Shown here in pieces: positions 9,223 to 18,463 of a DNA stretch of 64,000 bases. The stretch spans positions 124,001 through 188,000 of the forward strand of contig DASXKV010000032.1 of NCBI GenBank assembly GCA_036496605.1, in the 5' to 3' direction. The notes under the pieces are model-generated. The model had not been told where the DNA came from. It searched no databases and saw only the letters and a list, made by a program, of their open reading frames with translations. Every line of letters begins with the position of its first letter. Within the stretch, counting starts at the first letter, position 1. The translations under genes and the position numbers were made by a program. The DNA comes from Gemmatimonadaceae bacterium (GTDB taxonomy: Bacteria; Gemmatimonadota; Gemmatimonadetes; Gemmatimonadales; Gemmatimonadaceae).

Positions 9223-11039
9223 TACTGTTCGCTTATGGCGGGAGCGTGCTCGCTCGTCGATGCCGGCTCCGGCGTCGACACAGTCGATGGCATGTCGAGG
9301 CGCGCCGGCAGTTCCACCACCACACGCGCGCCGCCGCCCGCACCGGCAGCCTCGATCCACGTTTCGCCGCCGTGAAGTGCGACAAGCTCGCGCACGACGG
9401 AGAGTCCGATCCCACTGCCACCCGTCGCTGATTCGACGTCGCGACCGAGCCGCACGTATGGCTCCCACACGCGATCACGATCGGCGATGGGGATGCCCGG
9501 ACCCTGGTCCTCGACCCAAAATCGAACCCGCGCGCCCTCGCTTGCCGGCACGGCCGCACTCCCGACGGAGATGGTTTGGCCGGCGGGACCATACTTGGCC
9601 GCGTTGTCGAGCAAGTTGAGAACGATCTGTCGCAACGCATCGCGATCGGCCTTCACCGTAAGACCAGTCGCGGGACCGAGACGCACCAACGTGCGGCGCG
9701 ACCGGACGAGCGGTGTGAACATCTCCACCGCGTCGCGCAGCTCGGTGTCGAGATCGAGCGATGCCGGCGTGATGCGATTCGCGCCTTTCTCGCCGCGCGA
9801 GAAGTTGAGCACATTCTCGACGAGGTACGTCAGCCGCCGCGCTTCCTGATCGATGATGCCCGCGGACCGGGCGCGCTCGTCATCGGAGCGGAGCTTACCG
9901 AGGTGTAACAGTTCGGCGAACCAGCGAATCTGCGCCAGCGGCGTGCGCAACTCGTGCGACACACCAGAAACGAACTCCGTTCTGAGTCGAGCCAATTCCT
10001 GCTGCCGATGGAGCTGTCGCCAAGCCACGCCGAGCAGGCCCGCGGTGAGCAGGAAGACGCCGGCAAGAAGCGGCAAGCGTGATCGCGGCAGGCCGCCGAC
10101 GATCAACTGCGATGCCAACTCCGGACGCAAACCGACATGCATAACGAGTCGACCAAAGTTGGACTCGAGAGTGTCGGCCGCACGATAGCTCGACGGGAAG
10201 TATCCCGGCGATCGATAGATCTCGCTGCCATCGATCGTCGTCACCAAAATCGAGAGAATCGAATCAGGCGCCGTATCGCGCAGCAGTGACGGGGGAAGCA
10301 GCGCGCTCCGGCGATGAATCAAGCTGAGCGTCGGACTGAGGTACGTGCGCGGGTCGGTCGCGTATCCGTAGATCATGACTGGGTGCCCGGCCTTCGGCTC
10401 ACGCACCACAACGAAGACGAGCAGCTGCGGCACCGACGTATCGCCTGTCGCGCGCACGCGCTTGGCGCCGGCGAAGATCATCCCATAGGCGTCGCTCGTC
10501 ACCACCGCAGCCAACGGCCGCAGCGCGCCCAACCGGGAGTCGGGCGAACCGAACGTCGTTGGGCGCGGACCAGCTATCGGCGCCAACGTTTTCGCGTAGC
10601 TGACGAGCGTGTCGCGAGCCCATGCGATCGCGGCGTCCGGCAGATCGTTGGCCGTCGTTCTGAACGTTCCGTCCGACCAGTCGTAGCGGAAGAAATAATG
10701 AACACCGCCGAGGCACCGACACCACGGTTCGGTGATGGCGCGCGCGTCCGCCTCCGATTGCTCGGGCGACACGATCGTCTTCTCCGGCGCCTCGGGATCG
10801 AAGCGTGAGGCTTGCGCGCTGAGCGACGTGATGACCGTCGACAGCACGCTGCCCTTCGCCTGCTGCGTCAGCTGCCAGTCGGCAAATGACGCGTAGTCGT
10901 CGAGCGTCGACTCGGCGATGCGCTGCTGCGATCGCGCGGCATCCTGTGCCTGGTACACGAGAACGCCGACGAGAACGAGCGCGACGCCGAGAAGGACAAT
11001 TGTGCCGAAGGAGCGGGAAGAAGAGCCGTGGGCGCGCAT
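9222..11039 (-). CDS. Transmembrane sensor histidine kinase
   Basis: A 605-residue protein: N-terminal membrane helix (TIVLLGVALVLVGVLVY), a large extracytoplasmic domain of about 290 residues with no recognised family, a second helix (PLLAGVFLLTAGLLGVAW), then HisKA with the phospho-acceptor in [12 protein letters not shown] and a HATPase_c domain with N box LNLLDNAAKYG, G1 EDQGPGIP and G2 GGSGIGLSVV. The last 25 or so residues are a Ser/Thr/Pro/Glu-rich tail. The sensor faces the periplasm; its signal is unknown. It heads an operon with the regulator, lipoprotein and HPt genes, and diverges from the acyl-CoA dehydrogenase gene across about 175 bases. Confidence 0.93.
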   Translation of the reverse strand: MRAHGSSSRSFGTIVLLGVALVLVGVLVYQAQDAARSQQRIAESTLDDYASFADWQLTQQAKGSVLSTVITSLSAQASRFDPEAPEKTIVSPEQSEADARAITEPWCRCLGGVHYFFRYDWSDGTFRTTANDLPDAAIAWARDTLVSYAKTLAPIAGPRPTTFGSPDSRLGALRPLAAVVTSDAYGMIFAGAKRVRATGDTSVPQLLVFVVVREPKAGHPVMIYGYATDPRTYLSPTLSLIHRRSALLPPSLLRDTAPDSILSILVTTIDGSEIYRSPGYFPSSYRAADTLESNFGRLVMHVGLRPELASQLIVGGLPRSRLPLLAGVFLLTAGLLGVAWRQLHRQQELARLRTEFVSGVSHELRTPLAQIRWFAELLHLGKLRSDDERARSAGIIDQEARRLTYLVENVLNFSRGEKGANRITPASLDLDTELRDAVEMFTPLVRSRRTLVRLGPATGLTVKADRDALRQIVLNLLDNAAKYGPAGQTISVGSAAVPASEGARVRFWVEDQGPGIPIADRDRVWEPYVRLGRDVESATGGSGIGLSVVRELVALHGGETWIEAAGAGGGARVVVELPARLDMPSTVSTPEPASTSEHAPAISEQ

Positions 11040-11103
11040 GCAGCACCTAAGGAAATGTCCAGCCGCGGGCTTGGAAAGCCCACCGGGTCGCCATTACCCA
11101 TTC

Positions 11104-11132
11104 CTTACAGACGAGCTTTGCTCGCCTGTAAG
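11104..11132. repeat. 13-bp inverted repeat with TTT loop
   Basis: The arms CTTACAGACGAGC and GCTCGCCTGTAAG pair with a single A/C mismatch around a three-base TTT loop, followed within a few bases by CCTATTTT. It sits between two divergently transcribed genes, where no terminator is expected, so it may instead be a palindromic repeat or a binding site. Its inner core CGAGC-TTT-GCTCG resembles the core of the hairpin at 47113-47135. Confidence 0.6.
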
Positions 11133-11214
11133 CCTATTTTACGTCGCGCGCGTTGCTCGCGCTCCCGTTCGTACTCGTGAACCAAACGCTCACTCTCTAC
11201 CCTCCACCGGCACA

Positions 11215-13026
11215 ATGCCTTCGTTCGTTCGCGGAATATTTGCCGGCGCTCTGCACGACGAGTTGCTTTTTCCCTATCCGCCACCGCTCGAGCGACGCGA
11301 CCCTGGAGAAGCGCGCGTCGTTCGTCGCCTCATCGACGATTTGCGCGGGATGCAGCGCTCTGGACTCATCGACTCCGCACGCTTCGATGAAGAGGAGACC
11401 ATTGGTGAGGATGTCGTGCGGGCGCTCGCGCGCACGGGCTTCCTTGGACTGACGATTTCCAAGGAGTACGGGGGTCTCGGACTGTCGAGCACAGGGTACG
11501 CTCGCGTCTTCGGTGAGCTGTCTCGCACCGATGCCTCACTCGCAGTCCTCGTCGGCGTGCACTGCGGGCTCGGGTCCAAGGCAATTGTACTTTTTGGAAA
11601 CCCAGAACAAAAGGCGCGATACCTCCCAATGCTCGCGCGGGGTGAGACGTTGGCTGCGTACGCGCTCACAGAGCCGGATACGGGGTCCGATGCGCAGCAT
11701 ATCAAAACAGCGGCTCGACTGACCGACGATGGATCGCATTGGACGTTGAATGGCCGCAAGCTCTGGATCGGCAATGGTCATCGGGCAGGCGTGATCGTCA
11801 CCTTCGCGCAAACCGAAGTCGAGCGCGGTGGGAAGGTCGTCTCGCGTCCGACCGCATTCATCATTCGCCCCGACATGCCCGGATTTCATGTCGAGCGCAT
11901 CATTCGCAAAATGGGAATACGCGGCTCCACGCAGGCGGAGCTCGTCTACGGCGATCTGCGCGTCCCAACCGATCACGTGCTTGGCGTCGTGGGGAAAGGC
12001 TTTGGCGTCGCCGTTCACGTGCTGAATGGCGGACGGCTTTCGCTTGCTGCCGGCTGCACCGCAGGCACGAAGCAGGTTGCGATCGAGATGGCGAGCTTTG
12101 CCGAGAATCGCGTGCAATTCGGTCGGCCGATCGCCGATTTCGAGATCACGCAACGCAAACTCGCACGCATCGCGTCCGACATCTACGCGGCGGACGCGAT
12201 GCTCGGCATCCTTACTCAGCTCGCATCCGCGAAACCTGGATCGGAAGCAGACGACTGGTCGCTGGAGGCTGCCTGCTGCAAAGTCTTCACGAGCGACATG
12301 ATCTGGCGCTCGGCCGACGATCTCGTGCAGATCGCAGGCGGTCGTGGATTCGTGAAGCCCTATCCGTACGAGCGCTGGCTCCGCGACTCCCGCATCAATC
12401 GCATATTCGAAGGCACGAACGAAATTCTACGATTGTTCATCGCGCTGAATGGCATTCAGGGCCCGGCAGAGCGATTGAAGGAGATCGGGTCGGCGCTCCG
12501 CAAGCCTGTGCGGAATCTCGGTCTCATCAGTGGTTTTGCCGCATCACGAATCCGGAGCGCGCTCGGCGCAACGCCGACGCTCGATGTTGCGCTGCACGAG
12601 CGGCTCGCGACGCACAAGCGGTACTTCGAGAAGCACGTCGCCGAGCTGCACACGATCACCGAGCGCGTCGTTCAGCACTATCGCGCCGAGATCGTCGAGC
12701 GCCAACAGGAATTGGAGCGCCTCGCCGGCATGGCAATCGAGCTCTTCGCCACCGGATGCGTGCTCGCACGGACGCAACGCATGATCGAGGAGCGAGGCAT
12801 CGCCCTGTGCGAGCGGGAGATCGAGTTGTGCGATCTCTTCGTGGTTGAGTCCGGACGTCGCTTTCGGGCAAACCGGCAGGCCGTGCAGTCGCCTCAGGAC
12901 GAGCTACGACGCGCCGTTGCACGCGCGGTGCGTGACGCCACTGGCTATTTCGTGACGGACGCGATTCTCGAGGCCGGCGTCAGCACACCCGACACCGAAA
13001 CGGAGACGAGACCTCGACTCGTTTGA
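11215..13026 (+). CDS. Acyl-CoA dehydrogenase with C-terminal extension
   Basis: A 603-residue flavoenzyme. The N-terminal and middle domains are seen in LTISKEYGGLGLSSTGYARVF and AYALTEPDTGSDA, a classical FAD/substrate signature. The C-terminal domain has GRGFVKPYPYERWLRDSRIN then FEGTNEI, which carries the usual catalytic glutamate. It catalyses alpha,beta-dehydrogenation of acyl-CoA, passing electrons to electron-transfer flavoprotein. About 180 residues follow the core, as in VLCAD/ACAD9-type long-chain enzymes. ATG 11215 matches the family start; the open frame upstream is non-coding. No other beta-oxidation gene is adjacent, so chain-length preference is open. Confidence 0.92.
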   Translation: MPSFVRGIFAGALHDELLFPYPPPLERRDPGEARVVRRLIDDLRGMQRSGLIDSARFDEEETIGEDVVRALARTGFLGLTISKEYGGLGLSSTGYARVFGELSRTDASLAVLVGVHCGLGSKAIVLFGNPEQKARYLPMLARGETLAAYALTEPDTGSDAQHIKTAARLTDDGSHWTLNGRKLWIGNGHRAGVIVTFAQTEVERGGKVVSRPTAFIIRPDMPGFHVERIIRKMGIRGSTQAELVYGDLRVPTDHVLGVVGKGFGVAVHVLNGGRLSLAAGCTAGTKQVAIEMASFAENRVQFGRPIADFEITQRKLARIASDIYAADAMLGILTQLASAKPGSEADDWSLEAACCKVFTSDMIWRSADDLVQIAGGRGFVKPYPYERWLRDSRINRIFEGTNEILRLFIALNGIQGPAERLKEIGSALRKPVRNLGLISGFAASRIRSALGATPTLDVALHERLATHKRYFEKHVAELHTITERVVQHYRAEIVERQQELERLAGMAIELFATGCVLARTQRMIEERGIALCEREIELCDLFVVESGRRFRANRQAVQSPQDELRRAVARAVRDATGYFVTDAILEAGVSTPDTETETRPRLV

Positions 13027-13096
13027 GATTGTCGCTGCTTCGCCTCGCGGCCGGATCGACTAGCTTTTGAGCACGCGACCTCGAGAACGCCCAGCA

Positions 13097-13726
13097 ATGC
13101 CACGCTTTTTCGACATCTCCGTACCCGTCATGAATGGCGGCGTCGTGTATCCGGGAAACCCCGAGATTCACATCGAGGCGCAGCAGGACATGGCGAAGGG
13201 TGGCAGCTCGAACGTGTCGCTCGTGTCGATCGGCTCACACACCGGAACGCACGTCGACGCGCCAAAGCACATGATTCAAGGCGGCGCGGGCGTCGACGCC
13301 ATTCCGCTCGACGTGCTCATCGGACCGGCGATCGTCCTCGCGTTCGACGACGACGTCATGGCAGTGACGGAAGCGTATCTGCGCACGCAGCCGATTGGCG
13401 GTCATGAGCGCGTACTTTTGAAAACGCGAAACTCGCACTTCATTCGCGAGCGTAATTTCCATGGCGACTACACCTATCTCGCGCCGGACGGTGCGGAATT
13501 CCTCGCGTCACTCGGTGTGCGGCTCGTCGGGATCGATTATCTCTCGATCGAGCAGTTTCATTCGGGGCATCATCGCACGCACAAGACGCTGCTCTCGCGT
13601 AACATCGTGATCGTCGAGGGACTCGATCTCTCCGAGCCCGGTCCGGGCACCTATGAGCTGTACTGTCTTCCCGTGTTGCTCGCTGGAATCGACGGAGCTC
13701 CGTCGCGCGCGGTCTTGTTTGGATGA
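13097..13726 (+). CDS. Cyclase family protein (kynurenine formamidase-like)
   Basis: A 209-residue protein with the metal-binding motif HTGTHVDAPKHM, the HxGTHxDxPxH signature of the cyclase/KynB family, preceded by the typical DISVPVMNGGVVYPG start. Members are metal-dependent hydrolases, including N-formylkynurenine formamidase and isatin hydrolase. The rest of a kynurenine pathway is not visible, and NAD is made from aspartate elsewhere in this window, so the natural substrate cannot be assumed. ATG 13097 begins exactly at the conserved start. It overlaps the HAD gene by ATGA. Confidence 0.87.
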   Translation: MPRFFDISVPVMNGGVVYPGNPEIHIEAQQDMAKGGSSNVSLVSIGSHTGTHVDAPKHMIQGGAGVDAIPLDVLIGPAIVLAFDDDVMAVTEAYLRTQPIGGHERVLLKTRNSHFIRERNFHGDYTYLAPDGAEFLASLGVRLVGIDYLSIEQFHSGHHRTHKTLLSRNIVIVEGLDLSEPGPGTYELYCLPVLLAGIDGAPSRAVLFG

Positions 13727-14349
13727 GCGGGATCAACCAGCTGCTCTTCGACATCGGCGGCGTGCTCGGATCGAACGGCTGGGATCGCGAGCAGCGTGGC
13801 GAAGCCGTGGAACGCTTCGGTCTCGATGCCGAGGACTTTCAGTACCGGCACGAGGAGACGGTGGGCGCGTTCGAGTCGGGTCAGATTTCGCTTGACGAGT
13901 ATCTCGACGTGACTGTGTTCTCGCGCCACCGCGATTTCTCCCGAGACGACTTCAAGAAGTTCATGCTCGGCCTGAGTACGCCGTGGCCGGAGAGCCTCGA
14001 CGTGGTGCGCCGGTTGCGCCAGAATATCCGCGGGCGGCCGACGCGCGTGCGCCTCGCGACGCTCAATAACGAGTCGCGGGAGCTGAACCAGCATCGAATT
14101 CGCCACTTCGGGCTCTGCGATCTCTTCGATGTGTTTTTCAGTTCGTGCTGGCTCGGCGTGCGAAAGCCAACGCGGCAGATCTACGAGCGCGTGCTTGGCA
14201 TGACACAGGCAGATCCGCAGCGCAGTGTGTTCGTCGATGATCGCGAGCAGAACCTCGCGCCGGCACGAGCGCTGGGTATGAAGACGATACACTTCGAGAG
14301 CGCGCCGCAGCTCGCGGGGGCGCTTGCCGAACTAGGATTCAAGCTTTAG
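13723..14349 (+). CDS. HAD-superfamily hydrolase
   Basis: A 208-residue HAD protein: motif I LLFDIGGVLGSNGWD, motif II region ATLNNESREL, lysine in GVRKPTRQIYERVL and motif IV VFVDDREQNLAPARALG. The second aspartate of the usual DxD is replaced by glycine (D-I-G-G), as in the FDxGGV branch of the family, which includes haloacid-dehalogenase-like and epoxide-hydrolase N-domain-like proteins. Hydrolysis of a small phosphoester or a related substrate is likely, but the missing second Asp makes phosphatase activity less certain. It is coupled to the cyclase gene by ATGA and followed after 44 bases by gnd. Confidence 0.85.
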   Translation: MSGINQLLFDIGGVLGSNGWDREQRGEAVERFGLDAEDFQYRHEETVGAFESGQISLDEYLDVTVFSRHRDFSRDDFKKFMLGLSTPWPESLDVVRRLRQNIRGRPTRVRLATLNNESRELNQHRIRHFGLCDLFDVFFSSCWLGVRKPTRQIYERVLGMTQADPQRSVFVDDREQNLAPARALGMKTIHFESAPQLAGALAELGFKL

Positions 14350-14393
14350 TACGTGCTCGCTTGTGAAGCGGAAACACAACAAGAGGTTATGCA

Positions 14394-15296
14394 ATGCAAA
14401 TGGCAATGATCGGCCTCGGCCGAATGGGCGGGAACATGGTCGAGCGCCTGATGCGAAAGGGACATCAGACGGTGGTCTGGGATCGGAGTATGGACGTCGT
14501 CGGCAAGTACCAGACGATGGGCGCGACGGCAGCAAGGGATCTGGCCGATCTCGTCTCCAAGCTGAAGACGCCGCGCGTCGTCTGGATCATGGTCCCGGCG
14601 GGCGCACCGGTCGACGATACGATCGAGACGCTCGTGCCGAGCCTAACGAAGGGCGATATCATCATCGACGGCGGCAACTCGAATTTCCACGACACGATGC
14701 GACGCGCGGCATCACTCGCGAAGCGCGGCATCGAGTTCGTCGACAGCGGCACCAGTGGCGGGATCTGGGGACTCGAGAACGGCTATTGTCTGATGGTCGG
14801 CGGCACGGAGCGAGCGGTGAAACAGTGCGAGCCGATCTTCCTCGCGCTCGCGCCGGAGAATGGATACGCGCACGTCGGGCCGACGGGCGCCGGCCACTAC
14901 GTCAAGATGGTGCATAACGGGATCGAGTACGCGCTGCTGCAGGGCTACGCCGAGGGTTATGAGATCCTCAACAACTCCAAAGACTTCCCGGAACTCGACC
15001 TGCATCAGATTGCCGAGGTGTGGCAGCATGGCAGCGTGGTGCGATCGTGGCTGAACGAGCTCGCCGCGGCAGCCTTCAGCCGCGATCCGTCGCTCTCCGC
15101 TCTCAAGGGATTCGTCGCCGACTCGGGTGAAGGGCGATGGACGGTGCAGGAGGCGATCGACACCGACACGCCGGCGCCCGTCATCACGCTGTCGCTCATC
15201 ATGCGCTTCCGCTCTCGCCAGCCGGATACGTTCGCGGGCAAGGTGATCGCGGCGTTGCGCAATGAGTTCGGTGGCCACGCGGTGACGAAGTCATGA
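14394..15296 (+). CDS. gnd: 6-phosphogluconate dehydrogenase, short (about 300-residue) form
   Basis: A 300-residue protein: Rossmann start MAMIGLGRMGGNMVERLM, the hydroxyacid-dehydrogenase motif IIDGGNSNFHDT, VDSGTSGGIWGLENGYCLM and the catalytic lysine region GAGHYVKMVHNGIEYALLQ. It oxidatively decarboxylates 6-phosphogluconate to ribulose 5-phosphate. The short form, lacking the long C-terminal helical domain of the enterobacterial enzyme, is typical of the YqeC/GndA-like group; cofactor preference (NAD or NADP) is not certain. ATG 14394 follows AAGAGG at a normal spacing. Its stop overlaps zwf by ATGA. Confidence 0.94.
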   Translation: MQMAMIGLGRMGGNMVERLMRKGHQTVVWDRSMDVVGKYQTMGATAARDLADLVSKLKTPRVVWIMVPAGAPVDDTIETLVPSLTKGDIIIDGGNSNFHDTMRRAASLAKRGIEFVDSGTSGGIWGLENGYCLMVGGTERAVKQCEPIFLALAPENGYAHVGPTGAGHYVKMVHNGIEYALLQGYAEGYEILNNSKDFPELDLHQIAEVWQHGSVVRSWLNELAAAAFSRDPSLSALKGFVADSGEGRWTVQEAIDTDTPAPVITLSLIMRFRSRQPDTFAGKVIAALRNEFGGHAVTKS

Positions 15297-16885
15297 GCGC
15301 GAGCGCTGTCATCACGGCTCGACCGAGCGTCCAGATCAGCGGTATCGGACCGAAGCGTGACCGCGCCGATCCCTGCACCATGGTGATCTTCGGCGCGATG
15401 GGCGATCTCACGAAGCGCAAGCTCATGCCGGCGCTCTACGAGCTGATGAAGGAAGGACTCGTCGACGCGGACTTCGCGGTCCTCGGCGTCGGACGCGAGT
15501 CGTGCGACAACGACGACATGTTTCGCGCGCGCATGCGCGAGGCAATTCAACAGTCGGACGAAGTGCACGGGTTCGATCAGAGTTTGTGGAACTCGCTCTG
15601 CGAGCGTCTGCATTATACCTGTGTCGAGCTCACCGACCCCAAGGAGTACGAGAAAGTCGGCGCGCGGCTCACCGAGATCGAGGCGACGCGTGCGGCCGAG
15701 GATCGCAACCGTCTATTCTACCTCGCCGTGCCGCCGAGCATCTTCGAGCCGATTGTGCGCAATCTGTCGGCGAGCGGGCTGGCTCCGCGGACGAAGGATG
15801 CCTCCGAACAGCCATGGGTGCGCCTGGTCGTCGAAAAGCCCTTCGGTCGTGATCTCCAGACGGCGACGAATCTCAACGAGCTCGTCCTGAGCCTGTTCGG
15901 CGAGCACCAGGTCTTCCGCATCGATCACTACCTGGGCAAGGAAACCGTTCAGAACGTCCTCGTTTTGCGCTTCGCGAATTCGATCTTCGAGCCGCTCTGG
16001 AATCGGCAGTGGATCCATCACGTGCAGATCACCGCGTCCGAGGACGTCGGTGTCGGATCGCGCGGTCGCTATTACGAGGAAGCAGGCGTCGTTCGCGACA
16101 TGTTCCAGAACCACCTGCTGCAGCTGCTCGCGCTCACGGCGATGGAGCCGCCGTACACGATGAGCGCGGGTGCGGTGCGCGACGAGAAGGTGAAGGTGCT
16201 CAAGTCGGTGCGCTGGCTCGATCCGAAGGCGATCCCGCGCAACGCGGTGCGGGCGCAGTACCGCGCCGGCCCGATCGGCGGAAAGCTGGTCTGCGGCTAC
16301 ATCGAGGAGAAAGATGTCGATCCGTCGTCGACGACGCCGACGTACGCGGCGGTGCGTCTGCACGTCGACAACTGGCGCTGGAATGGCGTGCCGTTCTACC
16401 TGCGATCCGGCAAGCGGATGAAAAAGCGCGTCTCGGAAATCGCCGTCACCTTCCGGTCGCCGCCGCATCTCATGTTCGGGCATCAGACGCGCGAAGTGCT
16501 TCGACCGAACACGCTCGTTATGCGCGTTCAGCCTGACGAGGGCGTGAACCTCAACTTCGAGGTCAAGGTGCCGGGCGCCGCGGTCGCGCTGACGTCCGAG
16601 GTCGAAGTCGCACCCGTCGACATGGATTTCACGTATGATGAAGTCTTCGGCGAGACGTCGGCGCCTGCCTACGAAACGCTGCTGCTCGATGTGATGATCG
16701 GCGAAGCAACACTCTTCACGCGGAGCGATGAAGTCGAGGCGGCGTGGCGTGTCATCGACCCGCTGATTCGGCATTGGGAGGAGAATCCGCCGGATCAGAT
16801 GCCGACATACGCCGCGGGCACCTGGGGGCCGCGAGAGGCGGAGGAGCTGATTGCGAAGGATGGAGTCCGCTGGCGCGAAACCTAG
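15293..16885 (+). CDS. zwf: Glucose-6-phosphate 1-dehydrogenase
   Basis: A 530-residue protein with the nucleotide-binding motif VIFGAMGDLTKRKLMPALYE and the active-site motif RIDHYLGKE. It oxidises glucose 6-phosphate to 6-phosphogluconolactone, making NADPH. Together with gnd immediately upstream (ATGA overlap) it gives two of the three oxidative pentose phosphate steps; no lactonase gene was seen. An N-terminal extension of about 25 residues precedes the Rossmann motif. It converges on the RNB nuclease gene with only 36 bases between and no obvious terminator. Confidence 0.96.
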   Translation: MSASAVITARPSVQISGIGPKRDRADPCTMVIFGAMGDLTKRKLMPALYELMKEGLVDADFAVLGVGRESCDNDDMFRARMREAIQQSDEVHGFDQSLWNSLCERLHYTCVELTDPKEYEKVGARLTEIEATRAAEDRNRLFYLAVPPSIFEPIVRNLSASGLAPRTKDASEQPWVRLVVEKPFGRDLQTATNLNELVLSLFGEHQVFRIDHYLGKETVQNVLVLRFANSIFEPLWNRQWIHHVQITASEDVGVGSRGRYYEEAGVVRDMFQNHLLQLLALTAMEPPYTMSAGAVRDEKVKVLKSVRWLDPKAIPRNAVRAQYRAGPIGGKLVCGYIEEKDVDPSSTTPTYAAVRLHVDNWRWNGVPFYLRSGKRMKKRVSEIAVTFRSPPHLMFGHQTREVLRPNTLVMRVQPDEGVNLNFEVKVPGAAVALTSEVEVAPVDMDFTYDEVFGETSAPAYETLLLDVMIGEATLFTRSDEVEAAWRVIDPLIRHWEENPPDQMPTYAAGTWGPREAEELIAKDGVRWRET

Positions 16886-16921
16886 AACTCCCAACGCATG
16901 GGTCTGTCGAGGAAGCGACTT

Positions 16922-18403
16922 CTACTTGACACCCTCGAAGTCGATCCATCCCTTCTCGGCATCGGTGCCAATCAACCGCACCGTGACGCGATCCCCGACA
17001 TCCATTCCCTTCTCGCCCCTAACGACGCGTCCCTCGGCCGGCGGATGCAGCAGCCGGACGTACGTACCCGACGACGATCGTCCGGTCACGATCGCGTCGT
17101 ACTTCTCCCCGATGTGATCGGCGAGCATGATCGCCGCGCCAACCTTGCGCATGGTGCGCTCGACCTTGCGAGCGGCGTCCTCGCGCTCGGTGCAGTGCTG
17201 CGCGAGCTGACCGAGATCGTCGTCGCTGTATGGCGCCGCCGTGTTGGCAAGCGCCGCCTTCACCAAACGCTGCGTGATCAGATCTGCATAACGACGATTG
17301 GGTGCCGTCGCGTGCGAGTAATCGTGCGCGGCGAGGCCGAAATGCCCGCCAGGATCCTTCCCCGGTCGATCGAGCGCGTACGCACCCGGGCCCATGAGCT
17401 TCACGATCGCGAGCGAGAGATCGGGAAAGCGCAGCGGATCGGCCGCGTGCCGCTTGGCGAGGAATTGGGCGAGCGAGAGTGAGTCCGGCTCTCGTGGCAG
17501 CGTCTCGCCGTACTGCGACGCCAGCTCGACGATGCGTCCCCATCGCTCCGGCTCACGTACGATGCGGCGAATGCCGGAACGGCCGCGCGCCTCGAGCCAT
17601 TTCGCGATCGCGACGTTCGACGCGATCATGAAGTCCTCGATGAGATCGCGCGCCGCACTCTTGTGCGTCAGCGTGAGGTCGACGACGCGCCCGTCTTTCG
17701 CGACCGGCGTTGCCTCGATCGTCTCGAGGTCGAGCGCGCCATTCCGTTCGCGCTCCTTTTTCAGCCGCTGCGCCGCGTCCCACTGCAGTCGGAGCTGCGC
17801 GGCGAGACCCGAGGTCTTTGCGACCTTTTCCGGCGGCTGTACCGTGCCGCCGCTCGTATTCTCGAGCCACCGCCCGGTGTCGTCGTAGGCGAGCTGCGCC
17901 TTGTTGCGCACGACAGCTCGGTACACGTCGAATTTCGACACGTCTCCATTTTGCTCGACGGTGTTCTCGATCACGACGGCGACGCGATCGGCGTTCTCGT
18001 TGAGCGAGGTGAGATTGGTCGAGAACTGTTCCGGCAACATCGGGTACACCCGCACGCCCGTGTACACGGAAGTCGAGTTCTCCTCGGCGTGCTGATCGGC
18101 CGGCGTGTGCTTCGCCACGAGGGCGTCGACGTCGGCGATGGCAACAAGGATTCGAATCGCGCCATTGCCCGAGGCTTCCGCTACTTCGATCTGGTCGAGA
18201 TCACGCGATTCGGTGTTGTCGATGGAGGACCAGAGCCGGTCACGGAGATCGCGCAAGCCGCCATCCGCTTTCGCCGGTTGCGTCGTCGCCGCGACCTGTT
18301 CGTCGACGCCGGAGTCAAATTCGGGATCGAAGCCATTTTCGCGCAGCACCCGCTGAGCGACCTGCGCGAAATCGATGGAGACAGCGTGATTCTGAGTCTT
18401 CAC
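16922..18403 (-). CDS. RNB-domain (RNase II/R family) exoribonuclease, short form
   Basis: A 493-residue protein with the RNB domain: the active-site stretch SSIDNTESRDLDQIEV and downstream VAIADVDALV, YPMLPEQFS and APNRRYADLITQRL. It should degrade RNA 3'-to-5'. It lacks N-terminal cold-shock domains; only a small S1-like end (MDVGDRVTVRLIGTD) is seen. In the metal-binding stretch the last position is Gln (D-L-D-Q) where RNase II/R has Asp; I believe some short RNB proteins share this, so it may not mean loss of activity. The start is GTG 18403 without a clear Shine-Dalgarno. Confidence 0.85.
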   Translation of the reverse strand: MKTQNHAVSIDFAQVAQRVLRENGFDPEFDSGVDEQVAATTQPAKADGGLRDLRDRLWSSIDNTESRDLDQIEVAEASGNGAIRILVAIADVDALVAKHTPADQHAEENSTSVYTGVRVYPMLPEQFSTNLTSLNENADRVAVVIENTVEQNGDVSKFDVYRAVVRNKAQLAYDDTGRWLENTSGGTVQPPEKVAKTSGLAAQLRLQWDAAQRLKKERERNGALDLETIEATPVAKDGRVVDLTLTHKSAARDLIEDFMIASNVAIAKWLEARGRSGIRRIVREPERWGRIVELASQYGETLPREPDSLSLAQFLAKRHAADPLRFPDLSLAIVKLMGPGAYALDRPGKDPGGHFGLAAHDYSHATAPNRRYADLITQRLVKAALANTAAPYSDDDLGQLAQHCTEREDAARKVERTMRKVGAAIMLADHIGEKYDAIVTGRSSSGTYVRLLHPPAEGRVVRGEKGMDVGDRVTVRLIGTDAEKGWIDFEGVK

Positions 18404-18463
18404 AAATTATCGTTGTCCATCCTGCCACTCGGTCAATGAACTGCCGGACGCATTCGAGAGTGC

